Source: Pyropia haitanensis
Taxonomy: Eukaryota; Rhodophyta; Bangiophyceae; Bangiales; Bangiaceae
Length of the DNA: 64,000 bases
Assembly: GCA_008729055.1 (NCBI GenBank)
Contig: SDUX01000007.1
Span: forward strand, 6,482,356-6,546,355
Reading direction: 5' to 3'
A program made the position numbers and the translations under genes. The notes beneath the pieces were generated by a model. That model was given only the letters and a program-made list of their open reading frames with translations, had not been told where the DNA came from and did no database searches. Shown here piece after piece: positions 34,944 through 47,592 of the stretch; positions within the stretch are counted from its first letter, which is position 1, and the number at the start of each line of letters is the position of its first letter.

Positions 34944-37900
34944 ATGGACGGCCCGCCGCGGCCGCCTTGCCCCGCCTTCCTGACCCCCCCGCCGCTGCCG
35001 TCGGCGCGGCGGCGGGCGGCGGCAACGACGCTATGGCGCCGCGCCGCGGGCCGGCCCGCTGTGGGGGTAGTGCGCGCCGCGGCGGGGGGGCCCGCGGAGG
35101 GGGGTGGTGCCGGCGCCGCGGGGGGGCTGGGGGGGGGGGGGGGGCGCCGACGGCGCGCCGCCGCCCAACCGCAGCGCGTGGACGGCAGCTGCGGCGGGGG
35201 AGCAGCCGGGGGGGCGCGGCGACGACGGAGGGGATGAGGAGCGGCCGCTGGCCGAGCGGCTGGAGATGGTACGTTATGCCGGTCTGGTCGTGCATGGGTC
35301 GGCGGCTGCTGGGTGGGGGCGTTTGGTGGTGCGAGGCTGAGGAGAGCGGGAGGGAATGGGGGGGGGTAGGGCGGGGGTGCAACGTGCCCACCGTGTTTGG
35401 CAGAGGCGTCACTCGTGGTGGGGTTGCTAATCGGTTGACGTTCTCATGTTTGCTGTGGTTGTTTCTTTTGGGTCTGTGGCGTGACGCGCCTTGCCATGCA
35501 TATTCTTTTTGTTGTCTTCCTTTTGTCACTGCGTTTGCTTGGCCTTGGACAGATCACTGTCGCGTATGCGGCGTGGTTCTCTCGCAAGCTTGTGAACATA
35601 GAGGGCAAGAACAGCCCTTATACGACGGTCGGCGCGCGGGTACTTTCCGGGCAGACGGGCAAGCCCGACGCGTCGGGGGCGGGGGCGGGTGCGACCACGG
35701 ACGAGCCCGTGGACGGCAACCTTGCGGCAGCGCTGGACACGTCGGCTCAGACGCTCTACGAGCCACCAGCGGTGGATCCCGCCCTGGACACGTCAGTCGA
35801 GACGCTTTACGAGCCGCTGGCCGATGGCACCAACGCGGGGCCGACTGGATTGGCGGCTACCGCGTCTGGGCGTGCGCGTATTGGCCCGCCGCCGACGTCT
35901 TCCGCAACGGGTACCCTGTACACGGCGCCCGGGGCGGGGGGGGCTTCAGCGAGTGGTGCGGGCACAGCAACGCCAGCGAGGAAGGCCGGGAAGACCGGCT
36001 CAGCCGATTCGGAGGGCACGCCCGACGCTGGCGCCTACGCGTCCACCCCCGAGGGCGTGGCGCTCACCGCCGCGGTGGCGGTCGATCAGGCGCTGGCCGC
36101 TGTTGCTGCGGCCGAGCCCACGACGCCGGTTGCCGATGCGGCCGAGGCCGCAGCACTCCGCGTAGCAGACGCGGTTGGCGGCGCAGTCGACGGTGCAGCC
36201 GACGCCGCTGCGCGGGCGGCGGTGGGCGCGGCGGGTGTGGCGGGCTCGGTGGGTTCAGTGGCGGGCTCTGCGCTACGGAACACGGCTGACGCATCTGGCC
36301 GTGCCGCTGGCGCCGCCGGCGAAGTGGCGGACGTGACGCTGCGCGACGCGGCGGGCTCGGCCAATCGGGCAGCGGAGTCGGCCGCGGAGGCTGGGCGAGA
36401 CGCTGCCAGCGCGGTTGGCCGTGCGGCGGAGTCGGCGGGGGAGGTAGGCGCCGACATTCTTGACGGCGCGGGTCGGGTGGCAGACTCTGTCGGCCGCAAC
36501 GTGCGGGACGCGGGTACGGCCGCCGCTCGCAGCGCTGGCAAGGTGTCTGGGAACGTAGCCAGCGCAGCGTCTACGATAGGTGACGGTGCATTTGAAGAGC
36601 TGGGACCTGTGAAGCGGATTGCCTCCCGGTTGGATGAGGAGGCACGCGCCGCGGCGAGTGCAGCAGGTCGCGCTACTGGGGATGCGGCCGGGGCGGCGGA
36701 ACAGGCGGCCGACACAGCTGGACGTGTGGCTGAGAACGTGGTGGAAAAGGTGACTCGCGCTGCGGGTGACGCTGTTGGTGCGGTTGACAAGGCCGCTGTC
36801 GACGCAGCGGACTCCGTGGATGATGCGATTGCTCCCGTGGATCGCATTGACGCTCGTCAGGGTGCCCAGACGAGCACCGATGCGCAGGCTAACACCCCGA
36901 CCACAGGCAACGCAGTTGATGTTGTGGCTCATGCGCTGAAAGAGACGGCTCAAGCGGCGAGCCGCGCTGCAGGCGACGCTGCCGGTGCAGTGGCGCGTGC
37001 GGTGGGCGGTGCGACCGGGGCGCGGGATGATGTCATCAGCCCCGTGGATCGCACTGCTGCACGCATCGAGGCTGATGCGCAGGCGGCGGCGCTTGCGGCT
37101 GAACAAGCAGTTGACAAGACGGCAATCAATGCAGTTCGTGCTGCTGACGAGGCGGCTGAGGCCGCGAGCCGTGCTGTCGGCAGCCCTTCCGGCGTGGTGG
37201 ACCGGGTGGTGGTCAAGGCGCCCAAGACACCGGAGGCTGTGCTCAGCCCGGTGGATCGCATTGCCGCTCGCATGGAAGCTGAAGCTCGCGCCTCGGCGTC
37301 TGCGGCGGGCCGTGTTGCTGACGCAGCTGGCAACGCCCTGAAGGACGCGGAGGCAGCTGCAGCAAAGGCTGCGCGCGCAGCCCGTAGCGGGCTTGACGAT
37401 GCGGCGAGCGCGGCTGGCCGCTCGTCTCAGGCTCTCGGGACTGATGCGGCGACAGCCGCCAGTTCCATCAGCGACGACCTGGCGGGCAAGACTGGCGGCG
37501 GGAAGCGTCCGCTGGCCCAGGACGTGCTCACCGGTGGCATCTCACCTCGCGAGCGGACCGTCAACGACGCGGCCGCCGACGCGATTGACGACGCGCGCGG
37601 TACTGCACGGAAGGCGGCCGAGGGTGCCCGTGACGTGGCGTCGGATGCGGCGGCTCGCGCCTCTGTGGCTGCCGACAAAGCCGGCAATGTGGCGGGGGCT
37701 GCACTCAGCGCGGCGGGCCTCGGCGCGGCGGCAGTGTCTGATGTCTTGGCCGCGGGCGCGTCGAGCGCCGCCGACGCGGCCGCTCAGGCTGCCGACGTCA
37801 CGGGTCAGGCCGCTGGGGAAGCCGCGTCTGCTGCTGGGGCTGTGGGCTCTGACGCGCTGGCTGCCGCTGGCGGGGCTGTTGGGGCCACTGCGGCGGGTGC

Positions 37901-40900
37901 CGCTCGTGCTGCTGACGCTCTCGACGAAAAACTTGAACAGGTGGACCTTGGTGCCGTCGCTGCCGGGGCCGTTGAGGCCGCGGCGTCTGCGATTGCCGAT
38001 GCAGATGACAAGGTCTCCTCATCAGCTGGCGCCGCGCTTGAAGCTGCTGGTCGCGGTGTGGCGAGTGGTGTCGACGAGGTTGCGTCCGCGGCCGGTGACG
38101 TCCGCGAGTGGGACCCGGCGGGTAAGGCCGCTGCTGCTGCGAGGGACGTGGGCCAGGCCCTCGATGGTGTGGGTAGCGCTGCCGCCGATGCCGTGGAGTC
38201 GGCGGCCGAAGCGATCGCTGCAGCCGATGACTCAGCCGTCAGTGCGGCCGGTACGGTCTTTGATGCTGCTGGGGACGTGCGTGATGCCTCAGGAGACGCT
38301 GTGAGTGACGCCGCACGTGCGTTCGGGGATGCCGGGGAGCGCGTCGCGGCGGCGGCCAAGGACTTGGAGACGTCGGCTGGCAGGGCGAGTGATGATGCTG
38401 TGTCTGCAATTCAGGACCTCAAGTGGTCGGCGGACCAGGCGGTCGATGACGCTGCGCAGTCGGCTGATGAGATAGCGGAAGCGGCTGAGACGGCCGCGGA
38501 TGCCATTAGTGATAGCAAGCCGCTGGACGTGGGTGATGCTGCGAGTGACTCTGTCGACACCGCTGAGGCTGCTGAGGACCCGGACACATCGACGGTTGAG
38601 ACGCTCTACACAGCACCCGGGTCTGGCGAGTCGCCGACAGGCATCAGCTCGTCACCGCCCGCTGCACTTGGTTCTCTCTACGGTCCGCCCGGGCAAGTGC
38701 GGCCCGTGCCTCAGGTGGTGGACCCTGCCACAACGTCGTCGACAAAGACTCTCTACGAGGCGCCAGGAGCGGGCTCGGTGAACACTTCTGATGTGTCTAC
38801 GTTGTACGAGGCGCCTGCTGGGGCTCCAGACGACGCGGCAGATGACAAATCGGGTGGGGTTACGGGTAGTGCGGCAGATGGCACTTCTGGTGCGGCGCCC
38901 TCGTCCGTCACGACGCTTTACACAGCGCCTGGATCTGCGCCATCTCCACCCGCCGCTCGTTCGTCCCAGTATGAAGTGCCCTCCGTCCTGGCCCGGACTT
39001 CGACGTTCTCTAGCAGGGCATGGCAAGCACCGGGATCGGCGTCGCCCAGCGATGTACCGGATGCCGCGGCTGGTGCATCCTCTGCAGAGACGGGGGCCGA
39101 GGCCAGCCAGGAAGATGCCTCTGTCGTTGGAGATGATGGGGACGCTGACGGGAGCGGTGGCTTGTCGGATTTGGCCAATGCGGCGCCCAAGGACGTTGTG
39201 TCACCCATCACTGACGCGTCTGGTGCTGTGGCGCAGGCGACTGATGTGGCCGACGCAGCGGCTGCTATGGGCGATGATGTAGCATCCAGTGGTGTCACCA
39301 GTGTCGGTGCGGGCGCAGTGGAGAGTGCCTCTCCTGGCGGCGATGGCGCCGCTATTGGTGACACGGCGACGGTGGAGACGTTGTACACGGCGCCTGGGTC
39401 GGACGAGTCGCCGACTGGGGTTGAGGCGAAGGTGGTGGACCCCGCGACGTCGTCTTCGATTGAGACGCTGTACGAGGCGCCTGGGGCGGAGCCGGTGGGG
39501 ACGACGGATGTGACGACGCTGTACGAGGCGCCGTCGGGCGGTACTAGCGATGCTGCTGGTGACGCAAGCGTCGGCGCAGTCGCGTCTGGGTCTGGTGGGG
39601 AGAACGTAACTGGTGGTGTTGGTGAAGCGGCGGCCGCGGTGGCCAAGGACGTTGTGACGCCTGCCACGGATGCATCGGGAGCCGTGGCGCGGGCGACGGA
39701 CCTTGCTGACGCGGTCGGTCAGGCGATTGATGACTCGGCTGATGCGACTGCCGGTGGCACGGTGGCGGGCGCAATGCCAGCGATTGCTCCGGGCACGGTC
39801 GTTACGCCGGGGGGTGTTGTCTTGCCGCCTGCAGCTCTCAGCTCGCAGTATGGCGCGCTGGACGTCGCGAAGAACGGTACACGAGCTGTGGCATCTGATG
39901 TTGATAGCTCTGTACCGGCTCGCACTTTGGATGACGACAGCTCTGAGGCTGGGAGTCTCGTGTCGCCTGCCACCGATGACTCCAGCGTCGTGCAGTCGAC
40001 GTCGGATGACGCTGCGTCGGTCACTGATGATGCGGAAGATGGATCAGCAAACGGGGCGCCCGCGATTACGACTGCTGAGCAGACTCCCACGATTGAGGTT
40101 GCTGACGACGTTGCAGTTCTGCCGGGTGAAGGGCCAACGGAAGTTGCACCTTCGCCGCCGCCGGCTCGGTCATCTCTGTATGAGGTGCCTTCTGCAGTCT
40201 CCACTTTTTCGCCCCTGAGCGGGGCCATCTCTGGTGCGTCAGGTTCGGTGGACGGGTCAGGTGTGGCAACGGGAGCTGCAGACGTTGGTACCGTCAAGGC
40301 TGGCGGGTCTGGCGATTCTGGCGTTGCCGCGGGAGAGTCCGCCGTGACAGCGTCTGCGGCTGACGCTCCCGGTGCCACCAAGGCCATCGGGGTCAGTGGT
40401 GCTTTGAGTGAGGTGGTGAGTGGCTCAGCAGATGGCAACGACGCCACTACCGGTGACACGGCGACGGTGGAGACGTTGTACACGGCGCCTGGGTCGGACG
40501 AGTCGCCGACTGGGGTTGAGGCGAAGGTGGTGGACCCCGCGACGTCGTCTTCGATTGAGACGCTGTACGAGGCGCCTGGGGCGGAGCCGGTGGGGACGAC
40601 GGATGTGACGACGCTGTACGAGGCGCCGTCGGGCGGTACTAGCGATGCTGCTGGTGACGCAAGCGTCGGCGCAGTCGCGTCTGGGTCTGGTGGGGAGAAC
40701 GTAACTGGTGGTGTTGGTGAAGCGGCGGCCGCGGTGGCCAAGGACGTTGTGACGCCTGCCACGGATGCATCGGGAGCCGTGGCGCGGGCGACGGACCTTG
40801 CTGACGCGGTCGGTCAGGCGATTGATGACTCGGCTGATGCGACTGCCGGTGGCACGGTGGCGGGCGCAATGCCAACGATTGCTCCGGGCACGGTCGTTAC

Positions 40901-43900
40901 GCCGGGGGGTGTTGTCTTGCCGCCTGCAGCTCTCAGCTCGCAGTATGGCGCGCTGGACGTCGCGAAGAACGGTACACGAGCTGTGGCATCTGATGTTGAT
41001 AGCTCTGTACCGGCTCGCACTTTGGATGACGACAGCTCTGAGGCTGGGAGTCTCGTGTCGCCTGCCACCGATGACTCCAGCGTCGTGCAGTCGACGTCGG
41101 ATGACGCTGCGTCGGTCACTGATGATGCGGAAGATGGATCAGCAAACGGGGCGCCCGCGATTACGACTGCTGAGCAGACTCCCACGATTGAGGTTGCTGA
41201 CGACGTTGCAGTTCTGCCGGGTGAAGGGCCAACGGAAGTTGCACCTTCGCCGCCGCCGGCTCGGTCATCTCTGTATGAGGTGCCTTCTGCAGTCTCCACT
41301 TTTTCGCCCCTGAGCGGGGCCATCTCTGGTGCGTCAGGTTCGGTGGACGGGTCAGGTGTGGCAACGGGAGCTGCAGACGTTGGTACCGTCAAGGCTGGCG
41401 GGTCTGGCGATTCTGGCGTTGCCGCGGGAGAGTCCGCCGTGACAGCGTCTGCGGCTGACGCTCCCGGTGCCACCAAGGCCATCGGGGTCAGTGGTGCTTT
41501 GAGTGAGGTGGTGAGTGGCTCAGCAGATGGCAACGACGCCACTACCGGTGACACGGCGACGGTGGAGACGTTGTACACGGCGCCTGGGTCGGACGAGTCG
41601 CCGACTGGGGTTGAGGCGAAGGTGGTGGACCCCGCGACGTCGTCTTCGATTGAGACGCTGTACGAGGCGCCTGGGGCGGAGCCGGTGGGGACGACGGATG
41701 TGACGACGCTGTACGAGGCGCCATCGAGCGGTGACGACGTCGCACCTGTGGAAGACTCGGCCTTGAGTCCTGCAGTCGACGTCGTGGCAGATGATGCTGT
41801 GGACGGCCCACCGGCCATCGGTACTGAAGGTCAGGAGCCTGCAGTGGAGATAGCGGCTGATGCCGCGGTGGTTCCGGATCCGTTGCCGGCGGAAGTCGCG
41901 CCTTTGCCGCCGCCGGCTCGTTCGTCCCTGTACGAGGTTCCATCCGAGTCTGTCTCGGCTTTGACGCCACCCAGTGGGCCACTGTTCGACGCGTCAAGCT
42001 CGTCCGCGGCCGACAGCGTGGTGGATGCTGGTGCTGGCGCGACTGTTGCGTCGGACGCTGGTGATGGCGGGTCGGGCGTGGTGGTGGGTGCGCCGGACGC
42101 TGTGGGTGGGGTGGCGGACGTTGCTGCTCTCTCTTCTCAGTACGAGGTTCCATCCGAATCCGTCTCGACTTTGACGCCACCCAGTGGGCCACTGTTCGAC
42201 GCGTCAAGCTCGTCCGCGGCCGACAGCGTGGTGGATGCTGGTGCTGGCGCGACTGTTGCGTCGGACGCTGGTGATGGCGGGTCGGGCGTGGTGGCGGGTG
42301 CGCCGGACGCTGTGGGTGGGGTGGCGGACGTTGCTGCTCTCTCTTCTCAGTACGAGGTTCCATCCGAATCCGTCTCGACTTTGACGCCACCCAGTGGGCC
42401 ACTGTTCGACGCGTCAAGCTCGTCCGCGGCCGACAGCGTGGTGGATGCTGGTGCTGGCGCGACTGTTGCGTCGGACGCTGGTGATGGCGGGTCAGGCGTG
42501 GTGGCGGGTGAGCTAGCCGCTGGTCCTGGCGCCGAGGCCAGCCAGGAAGATGCCTCTGTCGTTGGAGATGATGGGGACGCTGACGGGAGCGGTGGCTTGT
42601 CGGATTTGGCCAATGCGGCGCCCAAGGACGTTGTGTCACCCATCACTGACGCGTCTGGTGCTGTGGCGCAGGCGACTGATGTGGCCGACGCAGCGGCTGC
42701 TATGGGCGATGATGTAGCATCCAGTGGTGTCACCAGTGTCGGTGCGGGCGCAGTGGAGAGTGCCTCTCCTGGCGGCGATGGCGCCGCTATTGGTGACACG
42801 GCGACGGTGGAGACGTTGTACACGGCGCCTGGATCGGACGAGTCGCCGACTGGGGTTGAGGCGAAGGTGGTGGACCCCGCGACGTCGTCTTCGATTGAGA
42901 CGCTGTACGAGGCGCCTGGGGCGGAGCCGGTGGGGACGACGGATGTGACGACGCTGTACGAGGCGCCGTCGGGCGGTACTAGCGATGCTGCTGGTGACGC
43001 AAGCGTCGGCGCAGTCGCGTCTGGGTCTGGTGGGGAGAACGTAACTGGTGGTGTTGGTGAAGCGGCGGCCGCGGTGGCCAAGGACGTTGTGACGCCTGCC
43101 ACGGATGCATCGGGAGCCGTGGCGCCAGCCACGGGCGCTGCTCAGGCAAAGAGTCAGGCTGCTGCCCTTACGCGTGGCAGCTCTATTTTGCCTCCTGCCG
43201 CACGTGGCAGCCTGTACATCGTGCCGGGGGTGGAGGAGCCGATCTTGATGGGGCCTGTCGTTTCCGTGCCGAAGACGCCGGAAGTAGTAGGTCCTGTCGC
43301 GCCTGAGGTGCCGGCCTCGAGCGGAGCTTCTGCAGCGGCTGACGCGCCTGTTGACGCTCAGGAAGCATCAACCGCTGACTCTCCTGCTGCTACTGGCCCT
43401 TCGGCAGCCTCTGGCACCCCGGTTGTGCCTAACTTGGCTGCGCAGTCAAGCGCACCCTCGGCCTCGACCGCAAGGAGCACGTCTGGGCCGTCGTTAGTGC
43501 AGTCTGTTCTTGGCTCTAACCCTATTCCAGATGCGGTCGTGATGAACGCGGCAACCGCGGCCGCTGCGAAGGCGGCAGCGGCGGAGAAGAAGAAGGCTGA
43601 GACGGCTGCGGCCGCGGCGGCTGCGACCAAGGAGGCTGCTGCGAAGGCTGCGGCTGCCCAGGCGGCAGAGGCAAAGGAGGCGGCAGCCCGTGTTCGCAAG
43701 GCGGATGCGGCGGCCGCGGCGAAGGCCAAGTCATCTGCGTTGGCAGAATCCAAGTCGTCTGCTACCGGCTCGTCGACCTCTTCGAAGACCCGCAGGTCTC
43801 GCTCGTCAAGGTCGGCCTCTGCCAAGGCGTCTGAAGCTGCTGGAGGTGTGTCATCGTCAAAGGACAAGGCATCGAAGTCGGACAGGGCGTCCAAGTCGGA

Positions 43901-45623
43901 GAAGGCGGGCTCACCGATTTCGTGGTTGAAGCGCGTCCTGGACGCGCCGCGTGGCAAGTATCCTGGCGGTGGTTCCCGCCGTGTCTCACCGGCGGCGCAG
44001 ACCCCGCCGGCTGACCTGGACGAGTCTGTGGGTGCGGCGGAGCGGACAGCCGTGACGGCCGCTCGCTTGGCCGTCGACGCCGCTGCGGCGGCGGAGCTCA
44101 TTGACTCCTCGGTCGGCGCAGCAGAGCGGGCTGACGGGATCGCGGCCTCTAAGTCGTCAGCCGCGGCCGACGCGTCTGAGGATCCGAAGGCATCGTCGAA
44201 GAGCGCGCTGCGTACCGGACAGTCCGGAGCGGCTGTGGCTACGGATGGTCCCGCTGTCAGAGACTCGGCTACGGTGGACACGCCGTATACCGCGCCTGAG
44301 TCTGGCGTGTCGCCGACTGGAGTTGATCTTGCGTCGTCTGCCGCTGTTGGGTCGCGGGATGCGGCGCCTGGGGGGGTGGCGGCCGAGCCGGGAATAGCGG
44401 ACGCAGCGACGTCGTCGTCGGCTTCAGAGACCTCAGGCAGCGATGAGCGCGCGGCTGAACGCGCTGCTCGCGCGTCCGCTGAGTTTGCGGCAGAGGCGGC
44501 TGCGGCGGCGTCCATGATTGACGAATCGATTGGCGCAGCGGAGCGGTCCAAGCCCTCTCAGAAGCCGGTGTCTAGCCAAGCAGATGGCTCTGACGCTGGT
44601 ACTGTCGTCAGCGTCAGCGTCGACGGGGCCTCTGCCGAGACGCCTGACACGTCCTCAGAGCTGGCCGAGTCAACTGCGGAGCCTGTGTTTCCGCCGGCGG
44701 CCGCAGGCACGCTGTATGTGCCATCTGGCGGTGGGTCGGCGGTGTCAGTGGGGCTTGGCCGGCCAAGCAAGAGCAGTGGTCAGAACAACGGTGCTGCGGC
44801 CTCGTCAGCACTGTTCACTGACGAATCCAAGGGCGCAAGCGAGGGTGGGAACCAGGATGGCCGTACGACCGAGACGTCGTCGACCACGTCTGACGACCTG
44901 GCCTCTGCTGGTGCCGACGCCGCGTATGCGATTGTGGACGCGATGGCGGCGATGGCTGACGTTCAGACGTCGATGGCCAACGTCGAGACATCGATTGCCG
45001 ACACAGCGGCGGTGCTTGAGGGCAAGGACCCCGGGGCGGCCTCGTCGGGCGGCACCACCGACGCATCATTGACCGCGTCTGACGACTTGACCTCTGCCGG
45101 TGCTGATGCGGCGTATGCAGTTGTGGATGCGATGGCGGCAATGGCCGACGTGGAGACGTCGATTGCCGACGCAGCATCTGTCATCACCGACGCGGACACG
45201 GCGATTGCCAACGCTGGGGGTACTGCCGGTGCGACGGGCGTGGCGTCGACTAACGCTGACGCGGTCACCACCGCTGGAAAGGCCGACACCACTGGCGCAG
45301 ACGCCACCAAGACAGACGCCACCAAGCCAGACGCCGCTGGCGCGGACGATGCCAGCGCAGACACCAGCGCAACGTCGTCGGCCGTTTCGGAGCTCTACAA
45401 GCCGTCACCTGCCGGCGACTCGACATATGGTGCAGACGCCGCGGCGGATGCGGCGGCCAAGTCGGAAGAGAACGTGCCCTCGTACCGCGAGTACCAGCAG
45501 CGCCCCCGCATGTGGCGGGGGCGGCGGGGCGGCAAGTCCTTGGGCCCCGAGCGCCGGATTAAGGACACCCCCGCGTATGAGAACCCCTTCCTCAAGCGCG
45601 ACGACGACGAAGAGCAGAAGTGA
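34944..45623 (+). CDS. Giant repetitive Ala/Ser/Asp-rich protein, about 3,460 residues, two exons, unknown function
   Basis: Exon 1 (34944-35268; MDGPPRPPCPAFLTPPPL, transit- or signal-like) ends at ATG|GTACGT. Exon 2 runs 35553-45623 after GGACAG, phase 0. A frame change at the G16 run 35129-35144 is needed in exon 1. Just after the junction is an ordered-looking block, AYAAWFSRKLVNIEGKNS. Next is an Ala/Asp-rich region (about 36.0-38.5 kb) of amphipathic-helix type, LEA-like, with four repeats starting [SGA]PV[DK]RIAAR at about 69-76 residue spacing. From 38.6 to 43.2 kb the protein is an array of short motifs of the form S/T-L/Q-Y-x-x-P (TLYEAPG, TLYTAPG, SLYEVPS, SQYEVPS). A Lys/Ala helix (about 43.54-43.9 kb), GAAER repeats and the basic end REYQQRPRMWRGRRGGKS follow, with final DDDEEQK. 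No membrane helix or known domain seen. A structural, scaffold or matrix role is only a guess. Confidence 0.85.
39357..41722 (+). repeat. 1,095-bp tandem duplication inside the giant gene (2.16 copies)
   Basis: Copies are at 39357-40451, 40452-41546 and a partial 41547-41722. The period is a multiple of 3 (365 residues). By eye copies 1 and 2 differ at one base (codon GCG/ACG in MPAIAP versus MPTIAP), plus differences only at the very left edge. Confidence 0.95.
41937..42511 (+). repeat. 210-bp tandem repeat inside the giant gene, 2.7 copies
   Basis: Copies start at 41937, 42147 and 42357 (VPSESVS then LTPPSGPLFDAS). The period is 70 residues. Copies 2 and 3 are almost identical; copy 1 differs at a few bases. 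The third copy breaks off at about 42511. Confidence 0.95.
42531..43124 (+). repeat. 594-bp dispersed copy of 39096-39689
   Basis: The segment EASQEDASVVGDDGDADGSG to ATDASGAVA recurs with an in-frame offset of 3,435 bp. One base difference is visible (GGGTCG versus GGATCG). It overlaps the beginning of the 1,095-bp unit. Confidence 0.9.
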
Positions 45624-46135
45624 GGGTGACGGCGACACCGCGCCCACATCACCAGACGCAGCTGCGCGGCCGGGGCCGTGTTGAGCAGCTCACTATGTTT
45701 CCTGCGGTTGGGCGAGCATGGGTGGTGTCTGCCCGCCGCCTGCTTTCTGTTATTTACTTGCTTGGTTCTTTCTTGCCATGGGACTGTCTTGTCTGTTTTT
45801 TTTCCACGGGACTGTCTTTTTCTTTCCGCTCTCTTGGTCACAGTCGCATGCGTATGCGCACTGGCATGTTAATTGCTTTGTTTCTTTCGTCCAGTGTGAT
45901 TTGACTTGGTGAGTCGGGTGCTTCCCTGCGACGCACTGCGCAACTGCCCGGCAGACTACGTTGGCAAAGCTTTCTTCCCTGTTGTTCTCTGTCATCCTTG
46001 CACTGGTCCCGCTCGTCCCTGAAGCGAGTCTCGCACAGACTCGCTGCTCGACGCGCACGCCCACTCCCCCCACGTCCCCCCCACGGGCGCAAGCCTCGTC
46101 CCGCCCAGGGACAGAGAGTGGACACGCGCCCCCCA
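45624..46135. other. Convergent 3' flanks
   Basis: Lies between the stops of the giant gene and of the RluA gene. It is T-rich on the plus strand at about 45720-45900 and probably holds both 3' UTRs. No gene seen. Confidence 0.4.
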
Positions 46136-47381
46136 TCATCCGCCCCCCCCCCCCGCCTCCCCTTTTTGCGCCTCCCGCGGCATCGCCACCCCGTAATGCG
46201 CCGCGCACGCCACCATCTCTGCGGGCGGCGGCGCGGTGATGGCCACCCCCGCCGCCGCGTCGTCAGCGTCGGCGCCTGCCGCGGCGGCGGTTCCCGCCCC
46301 CCCCCCCGACGCGCCTGCCGGCACCCCACCCCCCCCCCCGCCAGCACCGAGGCCGGCACGTGCAGCCGCCACGCGTGGAGCTTGAGCCCCGCCCGCACCG
46401 CGACGCCGTCGATAACCTGCGCGCGCTCGGCCACCGCCGACGCGGCGCGCAGCTCATCAATCGACGCGTACAGCGACCGCTCGCGGCCGTACAGGTCGTC
46501 GCCAACAATGGGCAGGCCCGCCGCGCGCAGGTGCACCCGCAGCTGGTGCGTCCGCCCGCTGACGGGCGTGCAGTGGACGAGCGAGACGGTCCGGGACGCG
46601 TTGACGGCGAGGACGGCAAAGTGGGAGAGGGCTGGCTTGCCGTCGGCGGGGTCCGCGGGGTTGACCCGCCGCGCGATGGGCACGTCCGCGTCGCGGCAGA
46701 TGGCGGCGTCGACGCTGAAGCGGGGGGCGTCGGCGGGCACGCCGGCGGCGGCGGCGGTAGCAGCGTCGGGGGCGGCGGCGGCGGCGGCGTCGGCGGCGGT
46801 GGCGGGCGGGCCGAGGGCAGCCGTCCGTGCCGCCGCGACGGCGGCGGCGTCGCCATCGACGAGCGCGAGGTACTCCTTGCGGATGGTGCGGGCGTGGAAC
46901 GCGGCGGCGAGCGGCGCGACGACGGCCTTGGCCTTGCCAAACAGCACCACCCCCGTCGTGTGCATGTCGAGCCGGTGGAGGACGTACGGCTCGGCCCCCC
47001 CCAGGTGCCCAATCAGCCGGTTGACGAGGGTGCCCCCGACGAACCGGTGGGCGGGGTGCACCTTGACGTAGGCGGGCTTGGCCACCGCCACGAGGCGGGC
47101 GTCCTCGTAGAGGACCGTCACGGGGTCGTGGTCGACAACGAGGGGGATGGCTTTGGAGCGGAGGCGGAGCTCCTGGCGCTCCAGCGGCGTCATCGCCGCC
47201 TTGTCCAGGCCAACGTAGGGGGTGATGGGGGGGGGGGGGGAGGAGGAGGTGCCCGCGCTCGACGCCGCCACCGCCGCGGTGGACTCTGCTGGGGGTGGGG
47301 GAGCCGCCGCATCCGCGGCGGCGCCCGCCGGGGGCGGGGGAGCCGCCGCATCCGCGGCGGCGCCCGCTGGGGGCGCCGCGC

Positions 47382-47426
<45 letters not shown>

Positions 47427-47561
47427 TCCGCGCCGCGCCCGGCCCAGTGGCGGGCGGGTGCGCCGCCGCCAGCCACGCCGCGCGCGGGGCGAGTGCCCGG
47501 AAGGGGGAGCCCCAGCGGGCGCCGACCGCCGGCGGCAGGCGGCGGCCGCGGCGGCGGCAGC

Positions 47562-47592
<31 letters not shown>

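Noticed and set aside
45838..46135. C-terminal extension of RluA in the uncorrected frame
   Set aside because: Arg/Gly-rich nonsense after a C11 run; the alternative frame gives a sensible end.
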